64,000 nucleotides of DNA from Dermacentor variabilis (GCF_050947875.1 NC_134577.1:71675139-71739138); one strand, 5' to 3'. Positions 1 to 11,968 are shown, counted from the stretch's first letter. Program-made: numbers and translations. Notes: generated by a model from the sequence alone, not told the origin.

Positions 1-330
1 CCTAGACATCACTAACTTATGGTCACTGAACTTTACCCTACCTAACACTTGTACATCCTGCACTATGCTACGATCGGCAGAGAGTATAAAGTCTATTAAA
101 TTTCTTGTTCCTCCATTAGGGCTGTTCCAGGCCTACTTCCTGTTGCGGCGCTTCCTGTAGAAGGGGTTCATTATTAGGAGCTTATTCCTTTCCAAGAAGT
201 CTATGAACATCTGTATTGTTTCTAGAATCCATGCCGTAGTTGCCAATTGCCTGTTCACCAGCTTACTTTTCCCCCACTTCTTTATCGAAATCGCCCATGA
301 CTACAGTATACTGAGGAAGCAGCTCAATGT
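1..330 (-). mobile_element. RTE-type LINE remnant, endonuclease domain, running off the left edge
   Basis: Read on the minus strand, this stretch gives the C-terminal half of an APE-type endonuclease in broken frames. A GDF motif (VMGDFDKEVGEK) near 285-305 is followed by DFLERNKLLIMN, WNSPNGGTRNLIDFIL and finally SDHKLVMSR near 8-32. Several in-frame stops and at least one frameshift separate these blocks, so it is a pseudogene. The usual GDFN is GDFD here, a further sign of decay. The order matches the RTE group of non-LTR retrotransposons, whose reverse transcriptase would lie beyond position 1. Three further RTE pieces lie at 4425, 9307 and 63440. The right border is approximate: 331-519 shows no recognisable endonuclease N-terminus. 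Confidence 0.7.
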
Positions 331-519
331 GTCATGGCCCGTCACCTTCGGGTGAGCGCCGTGACCCGGTCCGCTAAAACCCTTCTCTTGGGCTCTCCGA
401 GCTTGTTGAAAACGTCTATGTGTACCTAGCCAATTTCACGGTCACCTGCGTACGTGCTTTTCAGAACCACGATGTTAGAACCATTTGTAAATATTTTCTT
501 CTATACACATGTATTATTA
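331..519. other. Short unassigned stretch
   Basis: I see no gene or repeat that I can name between the RTE remnant and the first SINE. It may hold decayed upstream RTE sequence. Confidence 0.3.
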
Positions 520-753
520 TTTAAATTATGGGGTTTTACGTGCCAAAACCACTTTCTGATTATGAGGCACGCCATAGTGGAGGACTCCGGAAATTTTTAC
601 CACCTGGGGTTCTTTAACGTGCACCTAAATCTAAGTGCACGGGAGCTTTCGCATTTCGCCTCCATCTAAATGCGGCCGCCATGGCAGTGATTGGATCCCG
701 CAACCTCGTGCTCAGCAGCCCAACACCATAGCCACTGAGCAACCATGGCGGGT
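520..753 (-). mobile_element. Ruka-like tRNA-derived SINE, near full length
   Basis: The element is on the minus strand. Its tRNA-like head is at the right end: the reverse complement of 700-750 reads TTGCTCAGTGGCTATGG, a box A-like sequence, followed by a degraded box B region. The body carries the family's hallmark blocks, such as GAGGCACGCCATAGTGGAGG on the plus strand near 563. The 3' end at about 520 runs into an AT-rich ATTATTATTTAA stretch. Compared with the copy at 58221 it has many substitutions, for example a damaged box B (reverse complement GGGATCCAATCAC), so it is an old copy. No clean target-site duplication is visible. An open frame over 454-669 is only a reading of SINE sequence. 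Confidence 0.9.
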
Positions 754-1228
754 ATATATGATTATGTATATCAGTATGGGAACATAGTCATAATGGCACA
801 TAGCCAGCGGTACTGGGTACGTGCGTCTGAAGGCATTCGCAGGTGGCTGGGGCGGTCGAAGGGAAACTTATTTACGTTTTGAGAGAGCGCCATAAACTAA
901 ACAAATAAATAAAGGGAAGTATCCTAACCATGGATTGGAGACACTTACACTTACACTGTTTCGTGCATAAGTGATCGCTCTCCAGAATCCGAGCAATACC
1001 CCCAAAAGAAACACCATGGATTGTTCAAGATACGGCACAGCGAGGGCAATGTGCGTCCGTGTTTTTCTATGATTCGTTTTATAAGCAGCAGTCAACGCTG
1101 TGCAGGCTGGAAGGAGTTCTTGCAGTTGCTTCGTTCGCACTTACAGTTCGACGCTTTTTCGCAATTGTGCATAACGGTTAAATGCGAAGCATTTCTCGGC
1201 TAACATTTGCCACCTTGGCAGCATCTGT
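754..1228. other. No recognised feature
   Basis: The short open frames here have no recognisable domain, and no repeat was identified. Confidence 0.4.
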
Positions 1229-1835
1229 CTGCCTAGCCGCTTACGTCTTTGTGCTCTCATGGTCGTTTCGTTAACTTGGTATGTACTAAAAATGGCATAG
1301 TATGACGAGTGTACGGCCAACATAAATGATTAGTCATTATATGAATATTATGACATGTGTGTCATGTATGTTATGAAACATCCGCCTACGTCTTGGTGCT
1401 CTGATGGTCCTTTCATTATTTTTTGGTACAAAAATTGGCATAGTATGAAAGAGTGTATGGCGAACATGAATTATCGGTCACGACATGACTATCATGACAT
1501 GCGTGTCATATAGGCCATGAAACAGCCTCCTACCTCTTGGTATTGTCGTGATCGTTTCGTTAACTTGGTATCTGCCAAATTGGCGTAGTATGACAAGGGT
1601 ATAGGACGAACATAAATGTTGTCCTGACATGAATGTTGTGATATGGGTCTCATGTAGTTCATTAAAAAGCGACATACTACTTGGTATGTACCAAAATTGG
1701 CAAAGTATGACAACAAGGTATGGCGATCATAAATGATGGATCGTGCCATTAAAGTGACTCCATCCGTGTCACATAGGTCACGAAACAGCCGCCTACATCT
1801 TGGTGCTCTTATGGTCATTTCGTTAAGCTGGTAGG
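1229..1835. repeat. Degenerate tandem repeat, monomer about 145 bp, about 4.5 copies
   Basis: An anchor of the form GAAACAGCCGCCTACGTCTT recurs near 1230, 1378, 1520, 1665 and 1782, giving spacings of roughly 148, 142, 145 and 117 bp. Within each unit the order is the anchor, TCGTTAACTTGGTATGTACC, GGCATAGTATGAC, GGCGAACATAAATG and CATGACATGTGTGTCAT. The last block is itself a short inverted repeat. The fourth unit lacks about 28 bp after the anchor, which explains the short final spacing. The units differ at many positions, so this is an old array. A 224-codon minus-strand frame over 1492-2166 mainly reads through these monomers and is not judged a gene. Confidence 0.85.
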
Positions 1836-3600
1836 CTCCCCGAACACTGCTTCTCATAACATCGATTCCCACAGAGCGTGGGATTTGACGGCTTGTTTCA
1901 TGTAAGCTCAGTATTGAATCAAACTGTTCTAATCGTGAGAAACAAACACTGAGGTACATGGCTGCTAATGCGTTGTTTGAGGTGATTTTTATTTTCGTTC
2001 TTCTTTTCGGGTTCCTTATTTGCAACCCGTCGAGAAGACCCTCGCATGCTTGCTCGAGCGAACGCTGTTCGTGCGCAGCGAAGCATGGACGGAACGCCCA
2101 GTCAAGCACACACGAAACGCGCGGAGTGATAACTTTTCTTGATCGAACTTCTTGCATAGCTTCCAAAGCGTTGACTGCTATGTATGGAATGAAGTATAAG
2201 AGCCACCCAAGCTGAGGGAAACCGCACTCCAGAGGAACGTCACGTTATTACAAGTTTAACAGTTGTTATTTTGCCGTACGTCAATTATATTCTGTGCTGA
2301 AATGAATGCTATAATTCCATCTGATCGACAGAAGCCATTCTTGTGCACAGGGGCTTTGTTCAAATTACGTTGCCAGCGCGTACATATAGAGAAGTTGACA
2401 TTAGGCGCCCATGTCGAGCTCCTTCGTGTTTTTTTGCGAGAGAATCCAAAGACTCCTTACAGAGAACTTGGTGAACTCTACAAGAATGTTCCAATTTGAA
2501 AATAATGCTGACATCACGGTATACGTAGGATTTTAGTGGTTCCGTCACTAGCCTTAGGTGTGCCTGAGGTTCCCACTATTCCCACTACCGAGTTGTTTTT
2601 GCGTGGCGAGTGAATTGTGTCACTTCGGCACTTTGACTCTCTTCTCGTATCAGGCGTGACGTGTGTGACGTTTGTGACATTTATGTGCGACACAACAGTC
2701 GCTAGATGCAGGATGTTTAAACACTACATTGCTGTTAGTGTGATTTTATAACGGTGCCTCGAGGTAGCGGTCATCATTTCACAAGGTAAAAGAGCAACCA
2801 TCACAATGTTAGACCATTTTAATTTCTTCGCACCACTATCGCTCAAGTAAGCAAGAAATAACAGTTATGTACCTATATGGCATGTTTTACTATTACTGCA
2901 ATAGAAGTAATCGTTCTTGAAATAGCATGACGATTCTGCTGACGCACTGTCATTCACAGTGACGTAGATCACTTAATTAAACTTGGTAACTATGTTGTAT
3001 TCCACAAAGAAATGAAAATAAAATGCGGATATTTATGCAAGCAAACCGTGTTATATGATATAGATTCACTTGATACTGTAACTTTATTGTACAGGACCAC
3101 AGCTTAAATAGTGGAAGGTTGGGAGAAAATTTCATATTGGTTGAGTTGAGTAACAACAATATCAGCGCATTTAGCAAAACGCAAGCAAAGCACGCACAAT
3201 AGCATGAAGGAGTGCACATGTAAAACCCCGACAGTGTAACTGAGAGCCAGTGAGCGGTTCAATGGAAGTTTGCACTTCTTGTATGACTAATAAGAACTCT
3301 TTCGTTTTAAGCATGAAATGGTGTTAGCTGCCGTTGTCGGCGGCCTTCTGGAGACCATGAGCCAAGATCTTCAGCCGTAATCCAGGGCACTCAAGATTAT
3401 TACAGAACGAGAACATTGGGATACCAGTCAGAACTTACGAAAATGCAGCCTTGGCTACCCAATCCTTTGCACAGGACCGCATTACATACGCTAGTTACTT
3501 CCCAAACAAGTTGCATAAAATATTGCTTCCAAGTTCTTCCTGATGTCTGTTCACAATATCCCTCAAGATGTAAGTTCTGGTACGCTGAAGTTTTATTTGA
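1836..3600. other. No recognised feature
   Basis: AT-rich sequence with only short open frames and no domain, RNA gene or repeat that I recognise. Confidence 0.4.
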
Positions 3601-3656
3601 TACTTCTAACAGTATCTGATACTTCTAACAGTACTTCTAACAGTACTTCTAACAGT
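3601..3656 (+). repeat. 12-bp minisatellite, unit TACTTCTAACAG
   Basis: TACTTCTAACAG occurs at 3601, then after the spacer TATCTGA three times in tandem between about 3619 and 3655. The copies are identical, so the expansion is recent or conserved by slippage. Confidence 0.9.
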
Positions 3657-4424
3657 TCCAAAGGCAGATAAAGGGCAGTATAAACTTTATTGTCATCTTT
3701 TGACGCTGGAACAAGCTAGCCTGTGTTCTTTTCAACATCAGCGGTCCGTGAGTTCCGCGGCCGCGTGCAAGCCGACAGCAGCCGGCGCGCCGCAGATGGC
3801 TGTTTAGCCGAGATGAGAGTTGCAATGAGGTTTCTTCTTTGACAGGCGTAGAGTTTCATACTACTATACCTAGAGGGATACCTGCCGCTGCGATCATTCA
3901 ACTATCATGGGAATGACGGGAAATAAAAACTACGAATTGGTATTCTGCTAATCTGTGAACCAGTCTACAGGTACTTTTTGAAAGCTTTGGTTTCGCTCTA
4001 AACGCAGTTGCTATATATAAGCCGCAGTGGGACAGTGCGACGCAAACCTCTCTGCCTTTGTTCTCTTGCTCGAAGTGGCAGTAGCGTGCTGATCGACAGC
4101 GCCTGTGTCGATGTTTGTGTAGCGGCGTGGTGACGAAGCCCTGATGAGAAAACAACAGTGTCGCAAACAGCGAGAGAACGTGTTTTGACTGTTTGCGCCG
4201 TAGCATTACCTGCTTTATCAAACTCCAGAAGGGCAAAAAGAAGGTACTACTGACACAAGCACGATACTACGCACATGTTCTGTGTTTTAAACCATTAAAG
4301 CACATAGACAACGTGGCGTGCCTGCTAATAAGCTTCAGCGGGGCTTTAATTAAAATGCGTCGCGATTCTGCGACTTCCGATGATAGCTTGTGGGATCACG
4401 GATAGAGCCGGCGTTTGCCGGTCC
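3657..4424. other. No recognised feature
   Basis: Only short, overlapping open frames on both strands, without recognisable domains. Confidence 0.4.
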
Positions 4425-4650
4425 TCCGGTTATGTTCCCCACGAATTACATGGACTGCTCAGCTTCATTATTATCTCTTAAAATGAAATAGAATATCGGC
4501 TTTCCCCATTCGCTCTCGTATCTACACTGCTGCCGGTCTGTCAGTCCACACAGCCTGTCTCCTACCGTTGCAGGTAGCGTCTTTCGTTCCGTCGCTGTTT
4601 GCGTGGTCAGTACCTGGACACAACTTTCTGTTTTGGTACAGCTCTAGGTT
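4425..4650 (-). mobile_element. Decayed RTE-type LINE remnant
   Basis: The plus-strand sequence aligns by eye with the clearer RTE copy at 9307-9735. Shared blocks include ATTACATG.ACTGCTCAGCTTCATTATT, AATAGAATAT, and the GTCTTTCGTTCCGTCGCT block, which corresponds to CGATCTTCGTTCCATCGCTC near 9647. It covers the region encoding the end of the reverse transcriptase and the following WAGH block on the minus strand, but no frame survives. Borders are approximate. Confidence 0.55.
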
Positions 4651-5534
4651 TGGCTTCTCGTACATGCTTATACTTGCACTGCGAGCTTTAAAGCTGTAAA
4701 ATTTAGCTGCACACGTGTGCTGGGCGTTTTAATAACCTGCCAGTAAGTATTTTCTACTAGTGATGCAGAGTGCAATCGAAAGACGGCTGACGGCTCGCAT
4801 GACGCCTTTAGTTTACTGGATCGGCAGTTGTACTTCTAGTCGCTTGACAATCAAATTTGATTGAAGGCTTCAATACACATGGCTCGTTTATGCGCTCATT
4901 GAAATATGTGTTACGGGACATTTGAGAACGCAAATTTACTTATGGTAGGAAAGGTTGCTGCTTCCTGGCTGTAGACTGCTGTCGCAAAAAGGGTAAGCGC
5001 AAATCCACAACATAACTGCTGGTGGCACACGTTTCGGAACAGCCGGTAGGTCAATATAAAATATAATGAAGCGTACTCGTAGGAGGTCACAAGCGTCCCA
5101 GCTAGCAGTGCAGCAGATGTGCTTAAAAGTACTTCAAGAGATTGAACAATCGTGACAGCCGACACATCGTTTCCAAAAAGTGAGAGAGTTGACAAATACC
5201 TACCGTCTTCACGAAAAGTTCAGCTTTCTCGCGTTCGCAGCGAGCAGGCATTGTAGCAGACGAAACTTGTAGCATTTCTCTGAAACAAGCAACACTTTTC
5301 TCACAATATAAAATTTTATGTTCCTAAGTAGTTGATAATTATTTTTATAAGAGAAGATGCACGGTTCTTATTGCTGTGGTAAAAATAAATCAATTATTAA
5401 CTGGCGCTTGATCGCGAGAACAGAATTGCAGAGCAATGCATACCTTGATCTGCCCTGGTGGTAAACCATGCTTCGATCTCAAAGTCGAAGGACCTTTACG
5501 CAATATATTGTGCAATATATAAAATACTGCAGCA
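4651..5534. other. No recognised feature
   Basis: No gene, RNA or repeat identified. A minus-strand frame over 4911-5195 has hydrophobic stretches but no recognisable family. Confidence 0.4.
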
Positions 5535-5600
5535 GGTACGTACCCAAGGGGGGGCCCGGGGGGGCTCGCCCCCCCTCCCTTGAAATTAGGACGCATACCC
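5535..5600. repeat. G-tract/C-tract inverted sequence
   Basis: A G-rich block (GGGGGGGCCCGGGGGGG) is followed closely by a C-rich block (CGCCCCCCCTCCC), so the two halves can pair. The arrangement resembles the end of an interspersed repeat, compare the C-tract end near 7501-7560, but the family is not identified. Confidence 0.45.
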
Positions 5601-5798
5601 CCCTCCTCTCCGCCCATGCCACCACTTCTTACACACATTCTTAAAGCGCCACCAAATCAATGTTGAGACTTGACAGCTACTCGGCGGTCCACATTTAGCT
5701 GCCTTTTCCCCTCCTTTTGGATGGCGGTAGTTATCGGCGTCTCCTGAGATGTGAAGGCCAGTTTCCTCATCAATTCGGTGACCGCGCGGATAACTTCA

Positions 5799-5835
5799 GA
5801 TGCGCGTGACCGTTTATTCAACGGTCACGCGCATC
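5799..5835. repeat. Perfect 16-bp stem hairpin with 5-nt loop
   Basis: GATGCGCGTGACCGTT (5799-5814) is followed by the loop TATTC and then the exact reverse complement (5820-5835). The stem is GC-rich and perfect. No flanking gene was recognised, so its role is unknown. Confidence 0.95.
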
Positions 5836-7480
5836 GGTGTTGCTTCGTTAGTTCAACCTTCTTCATTTAGACTGATCCACGGACCAGAAAGGGGATTCGG
5901 TTCGTGGTCAGCTGGTCTGTATGCGCATGGAACGGGCTGGGGCCAGAGAAAATGCCAATTGCGTTTAACTTTTCTTTTTGTTTCATTATTTCCTCGAGTG
6001 ACATCTCGCCGCGACGATGACAGATCCTCGGAACGTCATGCCCGTGATATCGGTTAGATAAGGTGGAAAATAAGATAATGCGAGACAGCCTCCATCTTCA
6101 AACGCTGCAATGACTCTTACACTAATAGGCAATATGACTGTCACCCGTTAACTCGTCTGGTCTTTCCCTAATTGTACAGCTCTTTTCGTGCCAAATTGCC
6201 AACTGGAAACAAGAGTCGCAAGGATTTGAGAAATTAAGCGATCTACTAAGGGAGAGAGCCAAGACAACAGCCAAACAGAAAGGAAAAGTTGAAATTAACA
6301 AATTTAACCGTTGTTTATGAAAATATTTATGGATTAACATCTTTTTATTTAAAGAGGAAGTAGAGAAAACGCCGCTGGAAGCGGAGGACAATTCCGTCTG
6401 TTATGAATGACGCTTCTGCAGTTGTCATTCGAGCCGCCTAACGTAGCCACTTGTCTGCTCTGCTTATGTAGGCGTTTTTCTAACCTTCAGTGGTGGGCGC
6501 AGTGCGAGGAGAATCGCAGCTTCCTGCGCCATACGCGGTTGTACGCGAATGGCGGCCACGCATCGTTACGTAACTTCCCAAATAACAATACGAGTCGGTT
6601 GTGGCACTTAACTTGTTAAAGCAGTAAACAAGGGGCCTAAAAAAACTGTGTTTGCTCTGCAAATATACATTTCTGTATAATTTTTCTAGAGCTAATAGAA
6701 AAAGCGCCACAATAGTCGGATACAACTTAAGTCTGCAGTGAAGCCCCGCCCACGCCCTTATAACCGCCAGCCACTGTTCCTTCGCGAGGCTGAAAATAAT
6801 TCGTACTTCAAACTTTTTCTGTAACCCAAATAAAACGGTAACTACAAAAATAAAATAATTAGGGCGTAATTTCCCTCGCCTATTATAGTGGAATGGCGAA
6901 TGCGCAATTCCTTATTGAACTGAAATAACATGCTTGCTTCTCTACAACTATTTGTTGTAAAGTTTCGCTTCAGTTGGCAGTGAAGTTTCATGCGAAATGC
7001 GCGGACTCCATACATTTTGTCCATGTCTGTTGCACACCTCATTGCTTCCGCCGATGAAAAGACTCTTCAAGAACAGCAGAAGCTCCGGAGGTATCAAGTA
7101 CGATGCCATGTTGAAAAGGCAGCATGACGACAATTTTATTTGCTTTTGTGATTGGCTGGCGGAGTAACACAACTCCGCGCGGCACGTGTGCCTTTGCTGC
7201 CAACTGCTGTTTTTAAGTTCTATTCTACTAAAGTAATCGTTAATTTACACTTTCTGGGGGCTCCTTTACTTGTTCTTGGCAGGGTTCTTGCTTCGTTTCT
7301 TTTCTGCGTGAGTCCATTTGACGTGGTTCTTTGTTTGCCAACTAAAGGAGAGGTGTATCGCACATGCGTACCTGTAAAACACACTTTTCTTTTTTGTAGG
7401 CTTACGCGTTGCTTTTTTTGGCGAATGGTGGGTTTTATTCCCATTTGTACTAGTAAAGCTACCCCCCACCCTCATTTACA
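5836..7480. other. No recognised feature
   Basis: Only short open frames. Nothing in the translated sequence matches a family that I can name. Confidence 0.4.
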
Positions 7481-7560
7481 TGGAAAAGTTACCTTGAATT
7501 GACGCCCCCCCCCCCCCACCCCGTAAAAAAATCCTGGTTACGTGCCTGTACTGCAGAAAC
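7481..7560 (-). repeat. C-tract and possible end of an interspersed repeat
   Basis: A C14 run at 7505-7518 is followed by ACCCCGTAAAAAAATCCTGG and TTACGTGCCTGTACTGCAG. On the minus strand this reads as a repeat terminus (ACAGGCACGTAACCAGG, then T7, then G-runs). Similar 'cgtagccagg' termini are common in tick sequence, but this is recalled rather than shown here. Confidence 0.35.
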
Positions 7561-9306
7561 AAAATTAGATTCTACGTGAAGATATTTAATATAGCTTCGT
7601 TTAAGGCGTCGCAAGCAAAATCCGCTAGCATAAAGATTGAAGTTAACCCGAAGCCTGTACTTCCCATCATGCCCTTGTAGATCGAGGCAACTCTGAGGAA
7701 AGCCCCTGCAGAAACAAGCGCCACATTACCCTCGGGGTATTTATTTAGAAACTCTGTGGTGACAGCAAACTATTGCCTCCATATGAACCAGGGCAAAGTG
7801 TAGAGTGGTGCGGCGTATTGGGGGTCTGCCTTTGCGAATGTGTACTACACTCATTAAGGTTTTCATAGGCTGCATACAGAAACATATAATCGAAATATTT
7901 TCTTCTAGAACTCTGAGCTCCCGGAATTGTACCAAATTATGTGGATTTCAAAATGAGCACTCAATGCTTTGTATTGCAATTCTTCTCCTCCATTTCGATT
8001 TCATTATTTGTTCTTCTATGTAGTTATACACCTTCCTCTCCATCCTTACGCACTATGCTTTTTTCTCAATTGCAAATTTTGACTTCATCACCCTTCCCTC
8101 GGCTTCTGCCGACGCGTCCATTGACGTAATACTTTCTGATTACTTTTGTGGCATACTTGCACTTATTCTGCTCTGTGAACCAATTACTTTTTAGAGCTGC
8201 GAAAGTTTTTTTTTTTCATTATTTCCCAACACCCTTACGAATGTGTGAGACAAGTTTGTTGCCAAAAGTGATTGATTGCCGACAACTCCCGCGCGCGTTA
8301 GCTAGCCCACTTTCTGAACGCTTCTACCGAAGAACTGACTACTGTTAATGATAGTCGGAATGCAACGTTTTGGTTGTCTTTTATTTAATAAATAATCACT
8401 TATCAATTATTAATTCGTTTATTCATTACCGGTGCGCAGTGCAATCAAGATGCGCGTTTCTTCAAGATATCAGCTGCGTGTATTGCTCTACCTTGCACTT
8501 CAACATTCACTTAAGGTTACACATTCTTGAAAAAAAGGCGCAGAACAAATTATGCCGTTGTCTTCATTCGAGCAGTCCCTTTGAAAGTATATGGTGGCAT
8601 ATGCTATCAAGCTCGTTATCTTGCATTTCTGGCGTGTCCAAAATTGTAAGTACTTTTATAACCGAAGGTACGTTTATTGCCATCTACTTAGGTCTTGAAA
8701 CAACAATCAAAAAGCACGATCTTTTGCTCATAAAAAATGTTTGGGTAGGTGTCGGAACCACGCAATATATTTGGCTCATGATGTCATTTAGTCAAGTTAG
8801 CAGAACACGAGCAATATCCGCTCATATAGTTCAATTCAATGCCCTGGATTTACCTGGCGACGTCGATTGTCGTCGGTAAAGTACAATAATAATACTGCCG
8901 CGTAAACAAAGTAGAGCAAGCGTGCTATGCGTGCAAATCAATGAATAATACGATGATCCAAAATAAGATCTACAGTAGAGGCGCAAAGGCAAAGTCACGT
9001 TTCCGAAGCTAAGGCAACGTCGCAAAGGCACTCATTCGCTCCCGATAACAATGTGTCTTAGACACACCTTTTAACCCTAACGAATGCATCCTGGCTCCAG
9101 ATAAAAGAATTGGTCACTTATCCCTCAATTACGCTTTGCGCTGAATTGAACGTATATTGCCTGCTTCATTATAGTCAATGTGCGAATTTGATGGACGTCG
9201 AAGAATGAGGTGAACCTAACTGTGAAATTGTTGCATGAAGCTCATTTAGATTACTGCATCTTTTATAGTTAAACACAGAGAGCTTCCATAATAATGAAAT
9301 AAATCA
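7561..9306. other. No recognised feature
   Basis: The longest open frame is 169 codons on the plus strand (8370-8879). It has no recognisable domain and reads as AT-rich chance sequence. Nothing else was identified. Confidence 0.4.
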
Positions 9307-9735
9307 TCATCATCGTCATCATCATACTATTTTGTGTCCACTGCAGGACGAAGGCCTCTCCCTGCAATCTCCAATTACCCTTGTCCGGCGCCAACCAGTT
9401 CCAACTAACGCCCCCGAATTTCCTAATTTCATCGCTCCACCTAGGCTTCTGCCGTCCTCGACTGCGTTTCCCTTTTTTTGATTACCCATTCTGTAAGCGC
9501 AACGTTCCAACGGTTACCTAACCGGCGCATTACATGACCTGCCCAGCTCCATTATTTTTCTCTTGATGTCAATTAGAATATTGTCTACACCAGCTTGCAC
9601 TCTGATCCAATCCCCTCTCTTTCTGTCTCTTAACGTTATGCCTAGCGATCTTCGTTCCATCGCTCTTTCCGCGGTCCTTAACTTGTTCTCAAGCTTCTTT
9701 GTCAGTCTTCAAGTCTCTTCCCAAATGAAATACAA
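9307..9735 (-). mobile_element. RTE-type LINE, 3' fragment with (TGA)n-type tail
   Basis: Minus-strand translation in three frames recovers the C-terminal portion of an RTE reverse transcriptase. The blocks in order are ERAMERRSLGITLRDRKR, then WAGHVMRRLGNRWNVALTEW, then GKRSRGRQKPRWSDEIRKF and GEAFVLQWTQN. The frame changes after DIKRK and again before GKRSRG, so the copy is dead. The element ends in a TGATGATGACGATGATGATG tail (plus strand 9307-9327), a tandem tail typical of RTE elements. It is 5'-truncated: sequence right of about 9735 no longer resembles the family. The C-terminal block matches the shorter fragment at 63440. Confidence 0.85.
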
Positions 9736-11594
9736 GTGTTCATAAAATATTTAGGCACCATGTTGTTGTTCCATAATTAGGATTTTTTATAATAGCGCCG
9801 GTAATTATGAATAACTACGATTTTGTTTACTTTATATTCCGGCCCTGGGCCATTGGATGCTATCTAGTGTGCAGGATGCACTTTCCTGTATATTTCGCGG
9901 GTTGCTCAAACGATGGTTCCGCCTTTTCTTCAAAAGTGAAACGCTCGCGAATGTTGTTAGGCTTTCTCCAATAACAGAGAATGCAGTACAACAGGAACGA
10001 GCTGTTCTCACGCAAATAAAAAAAAACATGTCGTTCAAATACAGTGCAGCTCTAGAAGAATGCACAGCAACCTGCCCTGCGTCTCCTCGCCAAGTACTTA
10101 TAGCGGCGCCTGTACAAGGAGACGCGAGGCGGCGATACAGAACAAAGATAGTTCTGTTGTACTTATACTACATTAGATCGGCTGCCAAAAAAACGAACAC
10201 TTCTAATCCATTACGCCACAGCTAAGCATAGGAGGTGGCCAGCATAAACAAAATGAGAGTGATGCACATCCACTTCGCCCTAGCTACGTGGGGCTCATCA
10301 GACGCTGCGTCGCTTTATGCCACCAACACAAAGCTTTCCTGCAAATATGATGAAGAAAGAACAGACTAGGCACTGGAGTCCATTCACGCCCGCGAACAAA
10401 AAGAAACGAATAACTCTCGAACGTTGCCGGCGAAGGGCAGTTCAAAGCCTGCCGATGGAAAAGCAAGAGCAAAAGCAAGCAAGCACAGTACACGCTTCTT
10501 CGAGGCAAATGGAGAGCAGCCATTACTAGCTGTTCCATTCGGAAGTAGCCATCGACAGGAAGCCGATTCGGGAGAGAGCTAACGGCTCACGCCAACACAA
10601 AAAGCACAAGCAAGTCACTGCTCACCGTCACAAAGAGAGCAAAGCGCGAGGGTCGCGTAGTGCCGTCCTTATACGCTCTCCTCTTGCGCGTTGTTCTAAC
10701 ACCTCCGCTCTTCCTGCAATCGCCGACAGGGACTGCTGAGGCAAAAGGATGGGGAGGCCTCCTCCCAAACACTTTGGAGACTCATGCCCCCGCCCCTCCA
10801 CAGTGGTCATCAGGGGAGCGGCCAAGCAGCTAACTGATGCGCTGACGCGCGTCGTTCCCCGTCTCTCCCAGGGGTGCAACGAGAAAACGAAAGCTGGTAG
10901 CACTCTGCCCTCACCACTACCCAATCCCCAACCAACCCCCGCAGCCCTCCGTGATTTCATGCACTGAAGCCCCGAAACACAAAACGAGGATTTGCCCGTT
11001 GGGTAAGTACAATGACGGCACTGTATTTTGTTGTCTCATGTTAATGCTTGCTTGGCGTATTGCCCGAAATTGAGAAGGCCCCGATTTCCCTAAGGTGCCT
11101 TTTTTTCGGAGTGAGAGCAAACAGCTACATGGTTCTTTGTATAAGAGTATTTTTCGGGAAGTGTTAGCTCGTCAGATAGAACAGTGTTCTTATACCAGTA
11201 CGAGCTCTGACAAGGTTTGCAACGACATGTACTGGCTGTCCCTTAGAGTGAACATAGAATTATCGGAACACCTCAACAACAGCAAGCAGCTATAACTAGC
11301 AAACATCATTGAATGCAAGCTTAAGTTGTCACATGCTAAAGCGTGGACTAAGAACGGGTAATATCTGTCGACAGCACTGATGGCTAGTGGAAATACGAAG
11401 TAGTGTGATTGTTACATTAATTGGTTAGCGACATTCTATAGTAATAGACAATAAAAGCCCGTGGTATGTGCGTATTCATTGCTTGCGCAAGCTCTCGCCT
11501 GCTTTCATGGTAAGGCCCAGTGAAAACGGTCCATGCGTCTCAACTTACTGGCTTACGCGCGAGGAATTGTTTACTAAAAGGACGCTCAGCAAAG
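9736..11594. other. No recognised gene; includes a GC-rich stretch at about 10560-10980
   Basis: The GC-rich part has several overlapping open frames on both strands but no recognisable domain, so it could be a control region, an old repeat or chance. A partial inverted repeat (GCGTCTCC ... GGAGACGC) lies near 10079-10127. The rest shows nothing identifiable. Confidence 0.35.
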
Positions 11595-11890
11595 GCACGA
11601 TGACATGAGACGGCGGTTTTCAAATGCTGATGATGATGGTATAACGACAACAGCGTGAAGACGACGGCATGGTGAGAGTGGAATGACGACGAGTGTATGA
11701 CGAGTTGTCGTGACGACAACCTAATAGCGAAGCTGGAATGACGACGATGGCATAAACAAGACTGCATGATGACGATAGTATTATAACGGATGCAAGAGAG
11801 CTGCTGTCTGATCCCGACGCAATGACGATGATGGCATGAAAATGGCGCCATAATCACGATGAATGGCGACAGCATAACGGCATCATGACC
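11595..11890 (+). repeat. Degenerate GACGA/ATGGCAT-rich minisatellite
   Basis: Irregular repetition of ATGACGACGATGGCAT-like words separated by short spacers, for example near 11690, 11735, 11770, 11824 and 11850. The same vocabulary appears on the opposite strand (CGTCATCGTCATGCC) at 32870-33130, which supports one repeat family in two orientations. Confidence 0.65.
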
Positions 11891-11968
11891 ACGTGCCTAC
11901 GGTCCACACACACACGTACCTAGTGGCCCAAGCTGGTTGACAACATGGGCCCTTGTGTCGGCTTGAGA

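Noticed and set aside
1492..2166. 224-codon minus-strand open frame
   Set aside because: Mostly reads through the 145-bp tandem repeat; the repeated peptide follows from repeated DNA and shows no known domain.
8370..8879. 169-codon plus-strand open frame
   Set aside because: No recognisable domain, no splice or start context, and AT-rich composition like the surroundings.
10560..10980. GC-rich stretch as a CpG-island-type promoter
   Set aside because: No start element, first exon or neighbouring gene could be recognised.
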